A DNA stretch of 64,000 bases from Bombus terrestris (GCF_910591885.1 NC_063283.1:3643001-3707000); one strand, 5' to 3'. Positions 1 to 12,759 are shown, numbered from the stretch's first letter. Made by a program: numbers and translations. The notes: generated from the letters alone by a model not told the origin.

Positions 1-275
1 ATGTTAGGTAGATTTATGATAAAAAATATTAAAACATTATAGTGTTGTCACAAATAATCGGAATATTCTTATGTGATGTATTTGTATGAGCTTAGAATCG
101 CAAATGGAAGTTATGTCTCTCTTGTAATTCGTAAAAGTAGTTTCTAGAAATTCTTGTATCGTTATTTTACACGACGCAAAATTATGGCCGTCTAATTGTT
201 CCTTTCGTTATTTAAACCATTCGTCGTATTTTATATTACACCAGAAGATGCCCTAATCTTCATGGACAGGAATGT
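1..275. mobile_element. Right part of a diverged Tc1-like terminal-repeat element (family C, copy 1), cut by the window edge
   Basis: Positions about 105-225 align by eye with 18995-19110. Shared blocks in the same order are TGTAATTCGTA, AAATTCTTG(T/C)ATCGTTAT and ATTTAAACC, at nearly equal spacing. The stretch near 258-275 resembles the right end of the second copy, which reads as a terminal inverted repeat there. The left end would lie outside the window. No transposase reading frame is visible, so this would be a non-autonomous or internally deleted relic. The homology is seen in the sequence; assignment to the Tc1/mariner group is inference from the terminal motif of copy 2. Confidence 0.45.
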
Positions 276-299
276 GCGTAGTAGCACGAACAGTAAATA

Positions 300-3200
300 A
301 TAAGAGTCTGCTGATAAATATAAATTAGTAATTAATAGGTAATTTGTAGCCTTTCGTAGAATTCGCGTAATGTTGCTAGAATTCCAAAGTATCCAGACGC
401 TTATGAGCGATATAATCGCCGGAAGATTTGCGTATGGTACGGTAAAATAAAATAAAAATTCGCAATGGTAACTGTTTCGAAGATTAGCGCCATTCCTTGA
501 CCCGGTTAAATTTAGCCCGGTGTCTGTTTTTAACGGCTGTAAAAGGGATGCTGCCAGCACGACTGGAAAGATAGACTTTCGACAGAAATAACTGCTTAAA
601 CGAACGGATATAATTCACTCGACCTATATCGCTAATTCGGTAAATGTAATCTAGGTCGATCGAAAACGGCAACAAGATACCCGCAGAGGAGACGAAAACG
701 TTAAGGCAATAGCTCCGCTGGAAATATCGCTGAATAGCGATATTCAGTCGTTGGGAAGTGGTTTCGCGTCTCTACATTGGCGAAACAATGTAACCGTATG
801 AATTATGATTTAACATTCGCTGTTTCAATAACGGAAACAGCTAGCAAAATATTTCGGTTGACCTAGATCGAGACGTGATGTCCGTTATATGCGATGAACG
901 TTATTAACGTGCGTCTGTTATAATTGATAACGTTCGAAATCGTGTTAATTTATTTTTCGCGAGAACCTCTTGCTAAGCTAAAAAATACGCCGTGTCTCGT
1001 TTAACGTTGGCGCATAAATGTTGATGAAATTCAGAATGTTCCAATTACGAGAAGCAACGAATCGGACGCTTTAATAAATACACCTCCACCCCTTCCCTAA
1101 AAAAATAGCAGGGATCAACGAGCATAATAATAATAATTTATCGCACGATACACATTGGGGGATGCTGTCAGTCAGTTATCATCAATGTCATGCTAAATCT
1201 TCGGCTGCCGACCTACATTATAAATCAAGGATTAACATCGACCGCGATTCAAAATCCTATTACACGAGTAATTTATGTCTCATTCAGAGGGCGTGCGGGA
1301 ATGAGAAAAAGAAAAACTTTTGTGCCGCATGGCGGTGGGCCATTTGACTTCGTAATTTCTGCGGCCGGAAGCTACAGCCCCGCTGGATGGAACATTTCGC
1401 TAATAAGTCGACGAGGGGAGGTTTTATCCTTTTTGCAATAGTCCGGCGTGCGTTGAATTTCCCGTGAAACCGTAAACTAAAATTTTACAATGGTGCGTGG
1501 CCGTCATGCTAAAGTAATTAAATTACCCGTACTTTCTATATCCATTATGGCGGCGTAATGAGAGTAACAAAATTATATTACATTACCAACTTTAATATAA
1601 TATATTGCACCGGGCATTTACATGCATTAACCGTATTGATACGTTACGTATCATTAAATTACCGTGGTTATTGTTTCCGAATATTCAACAGCCCTTGTCC
1701 TCTTCAAAATGCAAATGTTCTTAGAATGGAAGATCCGCGGCGTTAACCACGAGAATCGTTCCTTCTTAAGTTTTATCCCTCCGTGTAGTTCCTGACCGAT
1801 ATATTACGCGAATGTTGAGCCACTTTAAAACTTTCCTTACCGCGACTCGAATAAATCATGATGCCGTGCCTCGTATGGGTAACGGTGCGTGATGTACGGC
1901 TGGAAGATCCGTCCGAGACATCTTTGAGGTTGCAAATGGCGTTATTTTTCACCAGACCTTCTGCCTTTCTTTTTTTTTTTGTCGTTGCAGGCGTTGTAGC
2001 TAGATCTGACCATACATATTCTAGTTGGCGGCTATTTTTCTTGAAACCCGAGCCCACCAGTATGTTTAAGTTCAGACGTTTATTTTACGATAAATTATTA
2101 TACCGCGTCGTTGTAAAGCTTGCGCGTACCATGCAACTGATACGGTTAATATCGCAAGCTCTCCAGTTTAATGGTATTATTCTGTACTATCCAACTATAG
2201 TCGCTGTACAAACGAAAAAATTCTATCCGAAGAAACTTATGTTCGCACGTGTAGAATAACCCGCTGTCTATCGTTCATCGTTGTCTAATCGAGAATTAAT
2301 TAAATACACGTATGTTCGATGAATTTGCAAGCTGGATTTTCCTCGAAAATGAAGCCTCTAACGCGTTCCCGTTATTCTCGATTTTCGACATATTTCGAGT
2401 CATAGAATCTGCCTGACTTCGCATGCAACAGAATTTAGAATGAACGGCGCATGTTGTACGGCGAGATGCTACTCTTGCAACGCCCGTTCTGTTCTCTGTT
2501 GAATCGTAAATACGAAGACGAACTTGTGTCTCGAAGTAGGAAATATACGCAGGTGTCTGTGCAGATGTGGCGTGTGCATCCGCGTGAGTTTCGGAGTCGA
2601 AGCTCATTCGCAGAACGACAAATTACCAGTTGGATTAATCCGCCGGATGCCTAGTTGCACATACTTAAGATGCATACTACCGGTGCATATAGATAGCTGC
2701 ATATGTAGGAGGATGGATTGTCTTCGTTGCACAATGAATCTGCGCGCTGAATCTGATGAAATCCTTATCTGTTTTCCTTCCTACGACGCGCAGACGTCTC
2801 CGTATCCTTCCAATTAGAAAAATAGACGATACATATTTAGTAGTTTGTTCGTTTCTACTGTACTCTCATTGTTGGTTCTATTCTCGTACTACAGTCATTT
2901 TGCGCGTGTTAAATTTTTCCAGTGTATATTTCGATGTTAATCATCGTCGAGCGGAGACTGGATTATCGTTGTTACGAAAGTTGAATATTTTATATTGCGT
3001 AACGATAAAGCGAAGAGTCGAATAAGGTTGACATTTATCTGAATGCGATAAATTTGCATTTTGCAGAAAATAAAATCCTTTATCGTTGGCTTGTTGAATA
3101 ATGAAACGAAGAACTCCACGTGTATGTAAAATTATTCAGGATTTATTAAGAGCTAGAGGTGCTGTTGAATAACGTTTATCAAACATACAGCTAGCCAAAC

Positions 3201-6200
3201 AGGTTCGAGGTTTTGCCAATTGATTCGTCACGAAAGGATAGATTATGTGACCGGACTGTAGGATCGTAGCTGTGTTTTTTACACTTTGCAGGAAATTCAC
3301 GTTGAAAAATCACGTGTGCGGTTAAAAGACACGGGAAAGTGGTGGCAAGAAATATGGCCACGTCCGTGCAAGGATTAAATTGTAGTCTTAGCGGGATACA
3401 GAGCCATTACAGTATCTCACGAGCATAGGAAACTAAATCTAGACGTCACGAGTCGTTGGTAGCAAAGCAGAAAGCAGCTGACTGTGTTACACCTTGTCCC
3501 GCTGTGCCTGACCCAGAACAAAATACATCTTTCCACCGACTTGGACTAGGTTGTCGTTGCATAATATACTCAAACTCGCGGTCACCCTTTGAGAACCTCT
3601 TGGACGCGAAGCTGGCTACTTCCGAAGCGCTCATTCTCACATCCTTTACCATTACATTTTTCTTTATCCTTTCTCACGTTCATCCTCCCTTTCAATTTTC
3701 CTTATCTTCTCTTCTAGTTTAGTTTCCTCGATTTTCGTCTATCTCTGTCGTTTCTGCGTGCTTCGTTTCCAGTCTCTCGTAACACCATCTCTATTCAACC
3801 ATCCAAAATATTTCCTCTGCTCTCTCGTCCTTTTCGGCGGCAGCGCACGCTCGCGTTTTCTGACTGTCTGTATCTTCGTCCCGTGCCCGCTTCAGCTTTG
3901 TCTTGATAGTTTGAGTGGCGGTAACGTGCCGCCTTCTCGTATCAAAATATGGCATCGAACGATGCGGTATCTTCCTCGATGATTCACTAGCGTCGCGCGA
4001 CCATATACCGCATAGCAATTTACTACGCTCACCGGAATTATTCTGTTCGTGTAGGATGGTATGCAAATATAGCGATTCATGAAATTGATCAAACGTCTTC
4101 CCAATATTGTCGTTGCGTATAAATTGAACGGTAAATCGTATGTTCGGTTGTGTTTTATTTTTTGATAGAGTTCCTTAAATTGCGGTGCTATGTTCACAGA
4201 ACGTTGTACCTTTTTCGCAATGTCACCTCGCGAAGAAGCAGGTTTAATCTTTTTCCATTTCCATGTGTTTACTTTTTGACCCGTCGATCTCGTAATTACA
4301 AATAATTGCGCGTCTTCAGTCTTCCTTCGGAACGTTCCAAATTTATTTCGATATGCTTCGAACACGAGCTACCAAATACGAGAATATACGGTGTAACGAG
4401 AGGAAAAAGTTATTAATTTGAATATTGAAAATATTTGACCAATTGCACGAACTGCGCTGCGTACATGATAGAACGTACAGTTTAGAAAATTAAACGCAGA
4501 GATTGAATTTTACGGTCTGATTACACGTTGGCCTCCCTTCGTGCGACGATTATTCACGACTGTTCAACTTGTTTGTTGCTTCCTCGCGTTTGTTGCCACC
4601 GCAATATTTCTCTTTCAGCCCGATTTGATATATTACATAGCATCGGACATTTCTGAAATTACTAACCAGACTTTGCTCGGCGATCCTCGAAGAAGTACGA
4701 ACGTTTTATTCTTTTTCCTGTTCCACGTGTTGAAAAATTTGGTTAATTAAATTTGGAATATAAATAAAGCAGTGGTTTTTACTGCAGTTCTTTTAGACAA
4801 AATAGCTGCGGGGCTATACAATCGCGGTGAGATATTTTTAATTACACGCGGAACCTACAGAATCGAGTAGAGTAAGAATTCGTTGCGGATCTCCCTCGGG
4901 TTGGGAGGATGGAAATCCGATCTTTTCTCTTAAAAGGCAAATTATTCTTGGTGAAAATATTATTCGCTTCCCATTGGGAATTTTCACATTTTCGATTGAA
5001 AGCCGCTATCATTGCCTATTATTACAGAAGAATAAAAAAGTATGAGAAAGTGGGCCAATTATTTCGCGTCAAGTAGCCGGTAGCGAGCGAGCCGGTTTCT
5101 TTCTCTTAGACTTCGATTAAGAATCTTCCTCGGGGAGTTTGAACGAAAACGGCCGTGGGCTCTATCTATATTGTTCTTATTCCCAACTAATAAACTTTGC
5201 TTCTGATGAGCTCATCAACCGTCGAATATTGTTACTACACGGAGCCTATTTTTTGCCAATATCTTGCGCGATAGTCGCCTCGATCGTTGTAGATTGCCGC
5301 GGAATTGCTCTTCCTGTATTAGAGTCTTTATCGATCGCAGCATCTCCTCTTTAGCGGGGAACTCTCGTTTTTCCTTGCAGATTTTTCTTTCTACAAGTTT
5401 CGAGAAACAAATTTTTCATCTTTCATTTCTGTTCTTTTCATATGAATGGTATTTTTTTTTAGTAATTTACAGCATTCGATTCAAAAGCACAGATTACTTA
5501 CACAGACTTACAAATTTGGACAATTGCTTCGTAAATAATTACAGAACAAAAAGTAGAGATTTTTTCGGATGGTATTTATGCGACAGTTAGCTTTACTTTG
5601 CAATTTTTCTTCTTTTCTTTTAAGCAAAGATGTTGCAAAGTAGAGGAGCTGTTCATTGTATATGGAACTTCTATTCTTGGAACATCAGTTGGTGGCTGTC
5701 AGTCTCGGCAGGGGCTGGCATGTTTGAAATAAAATATTCTTTTGAAGCTGCAGTCTATTATCTGAAATGTAGCGCAGGATTTCAGGAAAACTTTAATGAT
5801 CGTACAGATGTCAGCAATGTGAAAAAGAGAAAGATTTTTTTAAAGAAACGTCTTTAGAAACCTCTAACAGGCCTCTAAAAAGTGATAAAATTACGATACA
5901 AGGGATATTCGTTCAAAATATGAAGAAGATTGAATGTGTAGTCCTGAAAATTCCGTGACAGCCAAGTCAGGAAACAGTTCCAAGAAATACGCAAGGGAAT
6001 TTTTAAGATAACATTTTCCCTCTGCTTTGTCAGCAGTTTGAATTTTGATAAGCCGCGTTAACTTCATTCTAGCGTTTTAAGAAAATTAAAAAAGAAAACT
6101 CGATTTTTCAACCCGATTTTTGCAACAGAAGGAAGAAAGTTTCTCATTGAGATTTAATTGAAGAGATATTCCAATGGTATCATGGGACCTTCGACTTTTG

Positions 6201-6960
6201 ATTTTGTCCGACCCAATACTTGCAATTATCCGTGTACCACTCGTCTAGCAGAGAGAAAAAAAGAGAATGAGAGAGAGAGTTCAAAGCGGATCACGTGTCG
6301 TTATGATCGGTCGATACGAAGCGAATTCCCGAATTTCGAAGCACGATTTATGGAACAAATGGGAAATCTTTCACAGCGACAGGATCGAATCAAAGAAAAT
6401 GGAAATTTCTTCGATCACGCGTGTCGGATCCGTTGCTCGATATTTACCTACCAATTTTCTACTCTTTGAAACGGTTACAATCCACAGAGGAAGCTTTACG
6501 CGTTCAAAGTATTTCCTCTGCGTCGTATTTGTCGTATCCCTTCAAGCGTAGAGAGGGTCGATCGTACGAAAAGATTGTCTTAAAAAATACGTATTTAGTA
6601 CAGTAATCTGACGAAAAGCTGGGGAAAATCCGACATATTCGTATGTTTATTATTCTTAATCTGTGCTGTTCTACCATTGTTTTTACCCTAAGCGCGGTTT
6701 TTTATTGGATTGCCAGGGGTAACGTGTTTCCTAAATATATCCAAATTGAAACGAGCGGCACGCCAGCGTTCAAGGCACACCGGCTCGCCATTTCCAGAAT
6801 TGTATTCTCCACGGGATTTCATCACGTTTCTCTTTTATACGCACCGATTTACCGACGAAATTGGCCCGACAACGATTCCTAACTCTCTTTTATTACGTTA
6901 AAATTGTGAAACTGCTAAATCTCTTGAAATGTTGCCCTAAACAAAAATATCTGTCGTGGT
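300..6960. other. Gene-free A+T-rich stretch, nothing recognised
   Basis: Only short chance-length open frames occur on both strands, none resembling a known domain. A T-rich tract followed by GCAG at about 1959-1990 mimics a strong splice acceptor, but no donor-bounded exon follows it. A minus-strand open frame at 3892-4365 is the longest here; it opens on a GTG, not an ATG. No RNA gene or convincing repeat was seen. Confidence 0.6.
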
Positions 6961-6974
6961 CGGGACAATTCGAA

Positions 6975-7125
6975 TGAATTTTCACGAACATTGTAGCATC
7001 TCTAAAGCGACGAATAATAATCAGTTCGTGGGCGTTTATATATTTATCGGGAATTTAAAGACACGGAAATATAATGAACGCACGACAAATACAAAAAAAT
7101 ATAAAATATGCAAAGTGTGATACTC
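6975..7125 (+). repeat. Diverged dispersed repeat, family G copy 1
   Basis: The order ATTTTCACGAA, GACGAATAATAAT, AATTTAAAGACACGG and GTGATACTCGTAAC recurs with substitutions and small gaps at 13335-13470. A shorter version occurs at 7530-7640. The spacing between blocks is close to conserved between this copy and 13335-13470, so chance A+T-rich similarity is unlikely. No reading frame, terminal repeat or target duplication was seen, so the class is unknown. Confidence 0.5.
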
Positions 7126-7529
7126 GTAACATTTGATGGATGAACCAATCTTCTGTTTGCTTTCTTTCTACTTCTTTAATTATGTTCGTAAAAGCACGAG
7201 TTTGAACGAATTCGAATAACATTTACGACGATAAATATCTCTGAAATGTTCACGGAAGTGTTGAAAATATCTATTCATATACGCTACTAAATTCAAATAG
7301 AAAAGCAAGAGATTGGCAATATAAAATTGATTGACAGCACATTGAACTTAAATTTTGTAAAACTGTTCCTCCATGAAATACGAAAAATGTAACTTGCGAG
7401 TGTTTACGATCTCCATGTGAGGTTGCCTGATATAAAATCAAAAAAAAGCTTTACTCGAATCGCACGTTGTATACCTGCAATGATCGAAAATGTCTGAACA
7501 CTTATGGTGCGTAGTTGCACACCGGGGAG

Positions 7530-7640
7530 GGCATTTTCACGAATATTGACGAGTCCTCAATCACGTTGAAAATTCGAGACGATGAATAATAGGTTCGTCG
7601 AGTAACGTTAAAGACGGGATGAATATCTATCCGGCACGTT
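7530..7640 (+). repeat. Diverged dispersed repeat, family G copy 2 (short)
   Basis: Contains ATTTTCACGAATATTG followed by GACGATGAATAATAGGTTCGT and a TTAAAGACGGG block in the same order as 6975-7125. It lacks the downstream A+T-rich part, so it is probably a truncated copy. It lies about 0.5 kb from copy 1 in the same orientation. Confidence 0.4.
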
Positions 7641-9930
7641 AACGATTGATCGCTTCCCTCTCGGATGAGACGATAAATTTTTGATTAAAACGCGAAACGC
7701 GCGGCCAAATAGCGTCCGCATGTACCATCTCGCAAGTTATTAGCCTCGCAACGATAAATGAGTACCCTTTAGATGATGCTCTCCTATTTTAATGGAATCT
7801 CGCAGCATTGATGAAGACTCTCTTCCGGCTAGAATCTGCCTGGGCGAAGGATCACGTAACTATTAGTTAAATGCATTTAGTGTCTATTAGTGGCGCGTTT
7901 CCGTGTCGTGCTATGGATGACTAACAATCTTTGACGGTGTTCACGCAAAAAGGGGCGATAGCCTGCGTCAAAAGGCGTGAAGCATCTCGTAAAAGCATGG
8001 AAAATTGCGTTATGAATGCACAGAGGGTTTTAATGGACATTTTGATGTCCAATTACCACGACCATTTCGCTTATAAATTAATTTCTCACGAAGCGCGCCA
8101 GCCTCTCGCGACTTCCTCTTCGCAGATGAATAGACACCTTTCGACTTCCATTTGGTCTGGCCAGTTGGACTGGATTGAATTATTTAAGAACGGCTCTTGT
8201 AAGGAGATACTTCGCTACCAGATGCTCTTAAATGGACTGCCAGTGAGCCGGCGTTTTTATCGTGAAATTGAAATTGCACCGCGATCCGAAGATAACTGAA
8301 TATTCGGAAAACGCCACTTTGCTTCATTTTCTCGCATTATTCCGACCACTTTCCACTCAATCGTGCTCCTCCCGCGTTTAACAGTTTTTTAAGTTTGAAT
8401 GTAATACGATAGAATGTCGTTGCAAGAATCGACAGAATTAATGGCAAGCGGACTGAGTTGCTGTGTAAATTCTGTCTGCCTCTTCGTTCATATAAGCCGG
8501 CTATTAATCTTATGATAAATTGTGCTTTTAAAGCGTAGCGCGAAGAGAGGAATAACATGTTTTCGTTAGTTGCTACGGTAAAATAAAAAATTGTACGCGG
8601 ATTTTCAGCTATGTTCAGCGATTGTCTCCAACTGGCACATTATTTAAGCATTCACTGTACTTTCTTCCGCACATTCCAAGATATTCATTTCTATAAAACC
8701 TTTTGCTCTATTCTGCAACGTCGTTTCGACTTTTTCCATGGAGAAAGTTGTGGTCAGATCGTACATAAGCAGAAGAGATGAGAACAGTTTAAGGATAGAT
8801 CTTCCCACGTGACAACTTCGATACGACAAATAGAAGGTCGGAAAATTGTATAAGGCAGAATTCTAGTAAGTGAAAAATTGGCCGGAGATTCGGCAATCTC
8901 GGTGCTCTTCCCGCGAGACCATCCACCCTTTCTTCGCTTTTTTATGTTTGCTATTCCACTTCGTTCTTTCTTGTTAGCGTACACCCTCGAGCTTTCGAGA
9001 AGCTGAATGACGCGAAAAACGTAAAAAAGGATTAGAAGAATCAGCTGTTCTCTCTCCGTCTGACCAGTCTCCGAGTTATACTACTTGTTCTGCCGAGCTA
9101 ATTATGCTACTTGTGCTATTGTGCAAATATATAAATATTTGGAGTAACAATATCATGAAGTTTAATCGAATTTTCAAATTAATGGCAAATTAATGTTAAT
9201 TAATTAAGTTACAATATGTTATTAATTTACAATTAAATAAAAATACATCAACGGACTTTATTTACTTTCTATATTTGGCTCATAGTCTAACAAATTAAAA
9301 AATTGTACAGCTTTTAAAATAACAAAATAATTTTGCAACCTGTGGTAATTACGACTGCCAATTTTGACTCGTAATGTTCTATTTTATATAATTGTAACGA
9401 TAATGAAGAATCGCAAAACTTTTTCTTTTAAGCTTGTTTTTTAATTTTGTTCATTGATCGTGTCAAAGGAAAGCAAGTGGTCAGATATTTTCTAGCAACA
9501 TTATATTTTTTCTTAGTCCATTGGAAATTATTATAAAAATCGCAAAACTATTATTTCTTTTCCTGTATTATAGTACATATGTTAGTTCCATGAAGGATTT
9601 TATATTTCTGTCTGTTCGCCTTTTGGATAACCTGGTAAATGAATATGCAAAACGAGAATATAGTAAAATTGCACGAGCTAAAAGGTACGTTTAATTAAAT
9701 TGTTTTGCTTGACCCTGCGAGATAGCCCTTTGTACGTATGAAATTTAACATCTTCTCTCATCATACGATATCATGGCTCGCGATAATTTAGTTTTTATCC
9801 AGCAAGTTTTACTCTGGTAAAAATTTCTACGCGTTCAGCGAATAATCGTGTTCAGCGATTTGCATCACGTCGCGCTTATGCCAATTTATTTATTACGATG
9901 GATTTAGCGATTTCATCCTTCTTACTCCTT
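7640..9930. other. Gene-free stretch, no recognised feature
   Basis: Low-complexity A+T-rich DNA, strongest at 9120-9700, with a slightly more G+C-rich part near 7900-8300. That part carries a 122-codon open frame with no recognisable domain. No splice-bounded exon or repeat copy was noticed. Confidence 0.55.
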
Positions 9931-9932
9931 AA

Positions 9933-10194
9933 CACGTTCACAGCCACGCGAGTTTTATATGTTTCGCTCTGAGTGAAACAATATGTCGAAATATGCTGCA
10001 CCGTAACGTCTAATTTTTGCAAAATATTATATTATATTTGGGTATTTTTTTCTGAAAATATCATATAAATCGTATTTATTTAAATCATTCACATTGTTGG
10101 AAATCTATTATGGGGAATGAAATTTATCTTATTTTAATTGCTCTGAAAAATTTGACGACATGGGTTACTGACGATCGCCGTAGCACTCGTCGTG
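9933..10194. mobile_element. Candidate TTAA-flanked miniature element (piggyBac-type)
   Basis: TTAA occurs at 9929-9932 and again at 10195-10198. Reading inward, the left end is CACGTTCACAGCCACG and the complement of the right end is CACGACGAGTGCTACGG. These share CACG and GC(C/T)ACG at equal spacing, as expected of imperfect terminal inverted repeats. The 262-bp interior has no transposase frame. TTAA target duplications with CAC-type ends are characteristic of piggyBac-like transposons; calling this one a non-autonomous member is inference. A similar single end (TTAACACGTTCGCCGC) lies at 58216, but no partner end was found for it. Confidence 0.4.
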
Positions 10195-10198
10195 TTAA

Positions 10199-11280
10199 CG
10201 ATTTTCTCGTCGTTTCGCGAGCTTTTATCTCGTTTTCTGGTAATTTCACGGCTGCTTCTTCATGTTCCGCGCTACTTGCCTTATATTTCGGGGTTATACG
10301 CACGCTGCTCGCCCCCGGAGAAACTTTTAATTAACAAAAATGGGAACGCTTAACGTCACTGGCTCGCTGATATTTGTTAAATATTTTATGTGACGGAAGA
10401 ACACACGGAAACCTGTGAAATGGACGAAATTGGACGTCATTGGAGCTCGTTGCCACCGAATTCTGGTCGTGTCGTTTTTACGGCGAAGAGTGCGACAGCC
10501 TATTCGAGTTTCGCGTTTCTGACTCGCGACACCGACGTCGGTGTTGATTCGAAGCTTGGTCTCTGCGTTTCATCGAATTTCTACGACTTTGCCGTACATA
10601 TGCATTTTATCGCGTTCCTTTTGTACATCGGAGCCCGATGGTTAAACGGCAACGACATATTTTCGATGGAAATAAAATGGTCTGAACATCCAGCCACACC
10701 TTTCCCGTGGAAACTGATATGCCAGGAATGCAGATTCTGTTCTGTCTTTATTCGCGATATTGTTGACGTTTGACAATCGAATAAAGAGAAAACTGCATTA
10801 AATATTTTAGTTCTTGCTTTGTTTCGCGTTAACCATGTTTGAATTTATTAAATTGAATTGATAAAGAACTATCCTCTTTTTATATATTTGCAAAATAAAT
10901 AAAAATTTTCTAGAGACAAAATACACTTGGTGCATATGTGTCTAACATATATTTGTATAATAATATTCCACGATTTATTATTCTAATAGAACTTTTTGTC
11001 AGGAGATTTCTCGATTTATAATTTTTAGTAGAAATATTATAAATTTATAAGGGTGCATTTTTAAGCTTCTTAATAATTTTCTGTAAAATACGTTGATAAA
11101 AGTTCTCTCGGTATATATGTACCACTCGTAATATATATTTTTTCATATTACTTTCATTTTGCTTTTATTTGGTACAATTTTTATACTTTGGTTATCGGTA
11201 ATTTTAGAATAAACTTCCATTTCTTCAGTGATATTCATAAATATTTAAGTTTGTACGAATATTCACATTAGTTTTCGTTT
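10199..11280. other. Very A+T-rich gene-free stretch upstream of the putative promoter
   Basis: The part from 10800 to 11280 is almost pure A/T-run DNA with no open frame worth noting. It gives way abruptly to the CpG-rich block at 11285. A 127-codon open frame at 10390-10773 has no recognisable domain and I treat it as chance. Confidence 0.5.
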
Positions 11281-11281
11281 G

Positions 11282-11360
11282 AATTACGCGGAACCGTAGA
11301 TGCTGCTACGCATGCGCACGGCGATGACGCGGGCCGCGCGTTTTGATTTAAGAAACGTCG
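11282..11360 (+). promoter_or_regulatory. Putative CpG-rich promoter with NRF-1/Ewg-like site
   Basis: A compact G+C- and CpG-dense block sits inside very A+T-rich DNA. It contains GCATGCGCA at 11310-11318, close to the palindromic NRF-1/Erect-wing consensus, and TGACGCGGG and GGCCGCGCG at 11325-11340. It lies about 240 bp upstream of an ATG in good context that is followed by a splice donor. NRF-1/Ewg-type sites are known in housekeeping and neuronal insect promoters. That this block is a promoter, and that it fires toward the + strand, is inference. Confidence 0.4.
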
Positions 11361-11581
11361 TGTCAGACGTCGAGTGATTCGTAATTCGCAAATTACAGTA
11401 ATAAATACAATTATTACTTAATAATAACTAGATTCGTATTTTTGATCTGTAATAAGTGTATAGATGAGTATAGTAGTATGATGTAATATGTTTGGAAGGT
11501 GTTATTCGATTTCTTTCGTGATATTTCGTGTTTAGATTTCTATAATTTATATCTATTTCAATAACTTTTATTTTTGTAACA

Positions 11582-11631
11582 ATGAACTTTCCGGACGAGA
11601 GAAGATCTCGAAGACGGAAAGAAATGCGATG
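11582..11631 (+). CDS. Putative first coding exon of an unidentified gene (partial)
   Basis: The ATG at 11582 is preceded by AACA, matching the insect start context. The frame encodes a very basic 16-residue N-terminus (MNFPDERRSRRRKEMR), then two bases, TG, before GTAAGA at 11632. Unspliced, the next codons are TGG and TAA, so a longer product requires splicing at this donor (phase 2). The exon lies about 240 bp downstream of a CpG-rich, NRF-1-like block that could be its promoter. I do not recognise the peptide and could not find a matching downstream exon, so the first intron would be long, possibly running past the window end. Alternatives are a 17-codon short open frame in a non-coding transcript, or chance. 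The ATG context, frame and donor are seen directly; the gene is inference. Confidence 0.35.
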
Positions 11632-11633
11632 GT

Positions 11634-12758
11634 AAGAAAATCTTGGTTCAAAAGTTATTATTATTCATTAGTATAACGAGCTACGCTACGTTTCTCCAAA
11701 ACGTTGAGAATATTTGATATCATGGTATGATATATTCAAAGCCTTGATATTAGAGTCTTTTATGCATTTGGCGGTACTCAAGTGGTCATAATTTCGTAAC
11801 ATATTTCGACCACTCCAAAGATTTGCAAGCACACGTATACTTACGGTGATATACCGCAATTCACGAGTGTCCACGTATAAAACTAAGCTGGAAATAATTA
11901 AAATCGTTGAATTTCCTCTTGTATCGTCGGATTTAATTGTTTAGTAGCGAATAGCGTAGCGAATAATAGTGTTTCGAAAGAACAAAGGCGTGTTAGTACG
12001 AACAAAAGATACAGAATAGTAAAACGCGGATTGCGAAAGACTGGAAATTAAGACATGCACTTGGATTCATTCGAAAATGAATATGCGCTATTCGCAACGA
12101 TTAATGAATCGTTTTCCGCATCATTTTAATTTTTATGTCCCTTCCTTATGCGTGTACATTCGTTCCGTATTTTTCCTTATTGATATAGTCTTTATTACAG
12201 TAGCGTACAAATACCATGTCAATTTCCATTCAGACTGTAGAATTTCACTTTTCTTCGTTTGATCGATACACTATAACCGTTGATAATAGCGATCTCCCAA
12301 TAGTTTTGAACAACGTGGTACAAATAATTAACCATAACGCAAAGCGCGAGTAAATACGATGTGATTAGATCGATTGACTAACTGTTCTGTATTAATCAGT
12401 TTCTGTATATAGACCATTCGTTGCTTGAAAATTGTACATCAATGGCTTATAGGGAAATTGCAAAATTGATGAAAAGTGGAATTCTGATAGCTCACAATAG
12501 CGGTAGTCGGCTCTCCATCAACCGCGAAGATTTTACTTATCAACGCAAGGATTAAAAAGGTCTTCTTGATATGAACGATGCCATCAGGATATTCACGACG
12601 TCTTCAAGATTAAAAAGGTCTTCAGAATGTTCTTCGTAAGTCACATTCCAACGCCTTTTCTCAACGATATATGTTCGCATATTCCAATTATGTTTCTCGA
12701 TCGTTATTCCTTCGAAGAGATCGAAAAATCGTGCACCCTGTTCCTCGCGTTTTATCGC
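11634..12758. other. Possible start of a long first intron; no other firm feature
   Basis: If the exon at 11582-11631 is real, this is the 5' part of its intron. The sequence is A+T-rich without long frames. A block GATTAAAAAGGTCTTC occurs twice, near 12552 and 12609, a small direct duplication. A 43-nt minus-strand exon-like interval at 11845-11887 is listed under findings only, because its evidence is thin. Confidence 0.35.
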
Positions 12759-12759
12759 A

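Noticed and set aside
1959..2259. Strong acceptor-like T tract and GCAG followed by an open frame
   Set aside because: The T tract is a simple repeat, the frame is unrecognised and no good donor closes it.
3892..4365. 157-codon open frame, minus strand
   Set aside because: Opens on GTG rather than ATG, matches no family I know, and no flanking splice sites stood out.
11186..11198. CTTTGGTTATCGG resembling the miR-9 mature sequence
   Set aside because: It diverges after the seed region, and no complementary arm forming a precursor hairpin is nearby.
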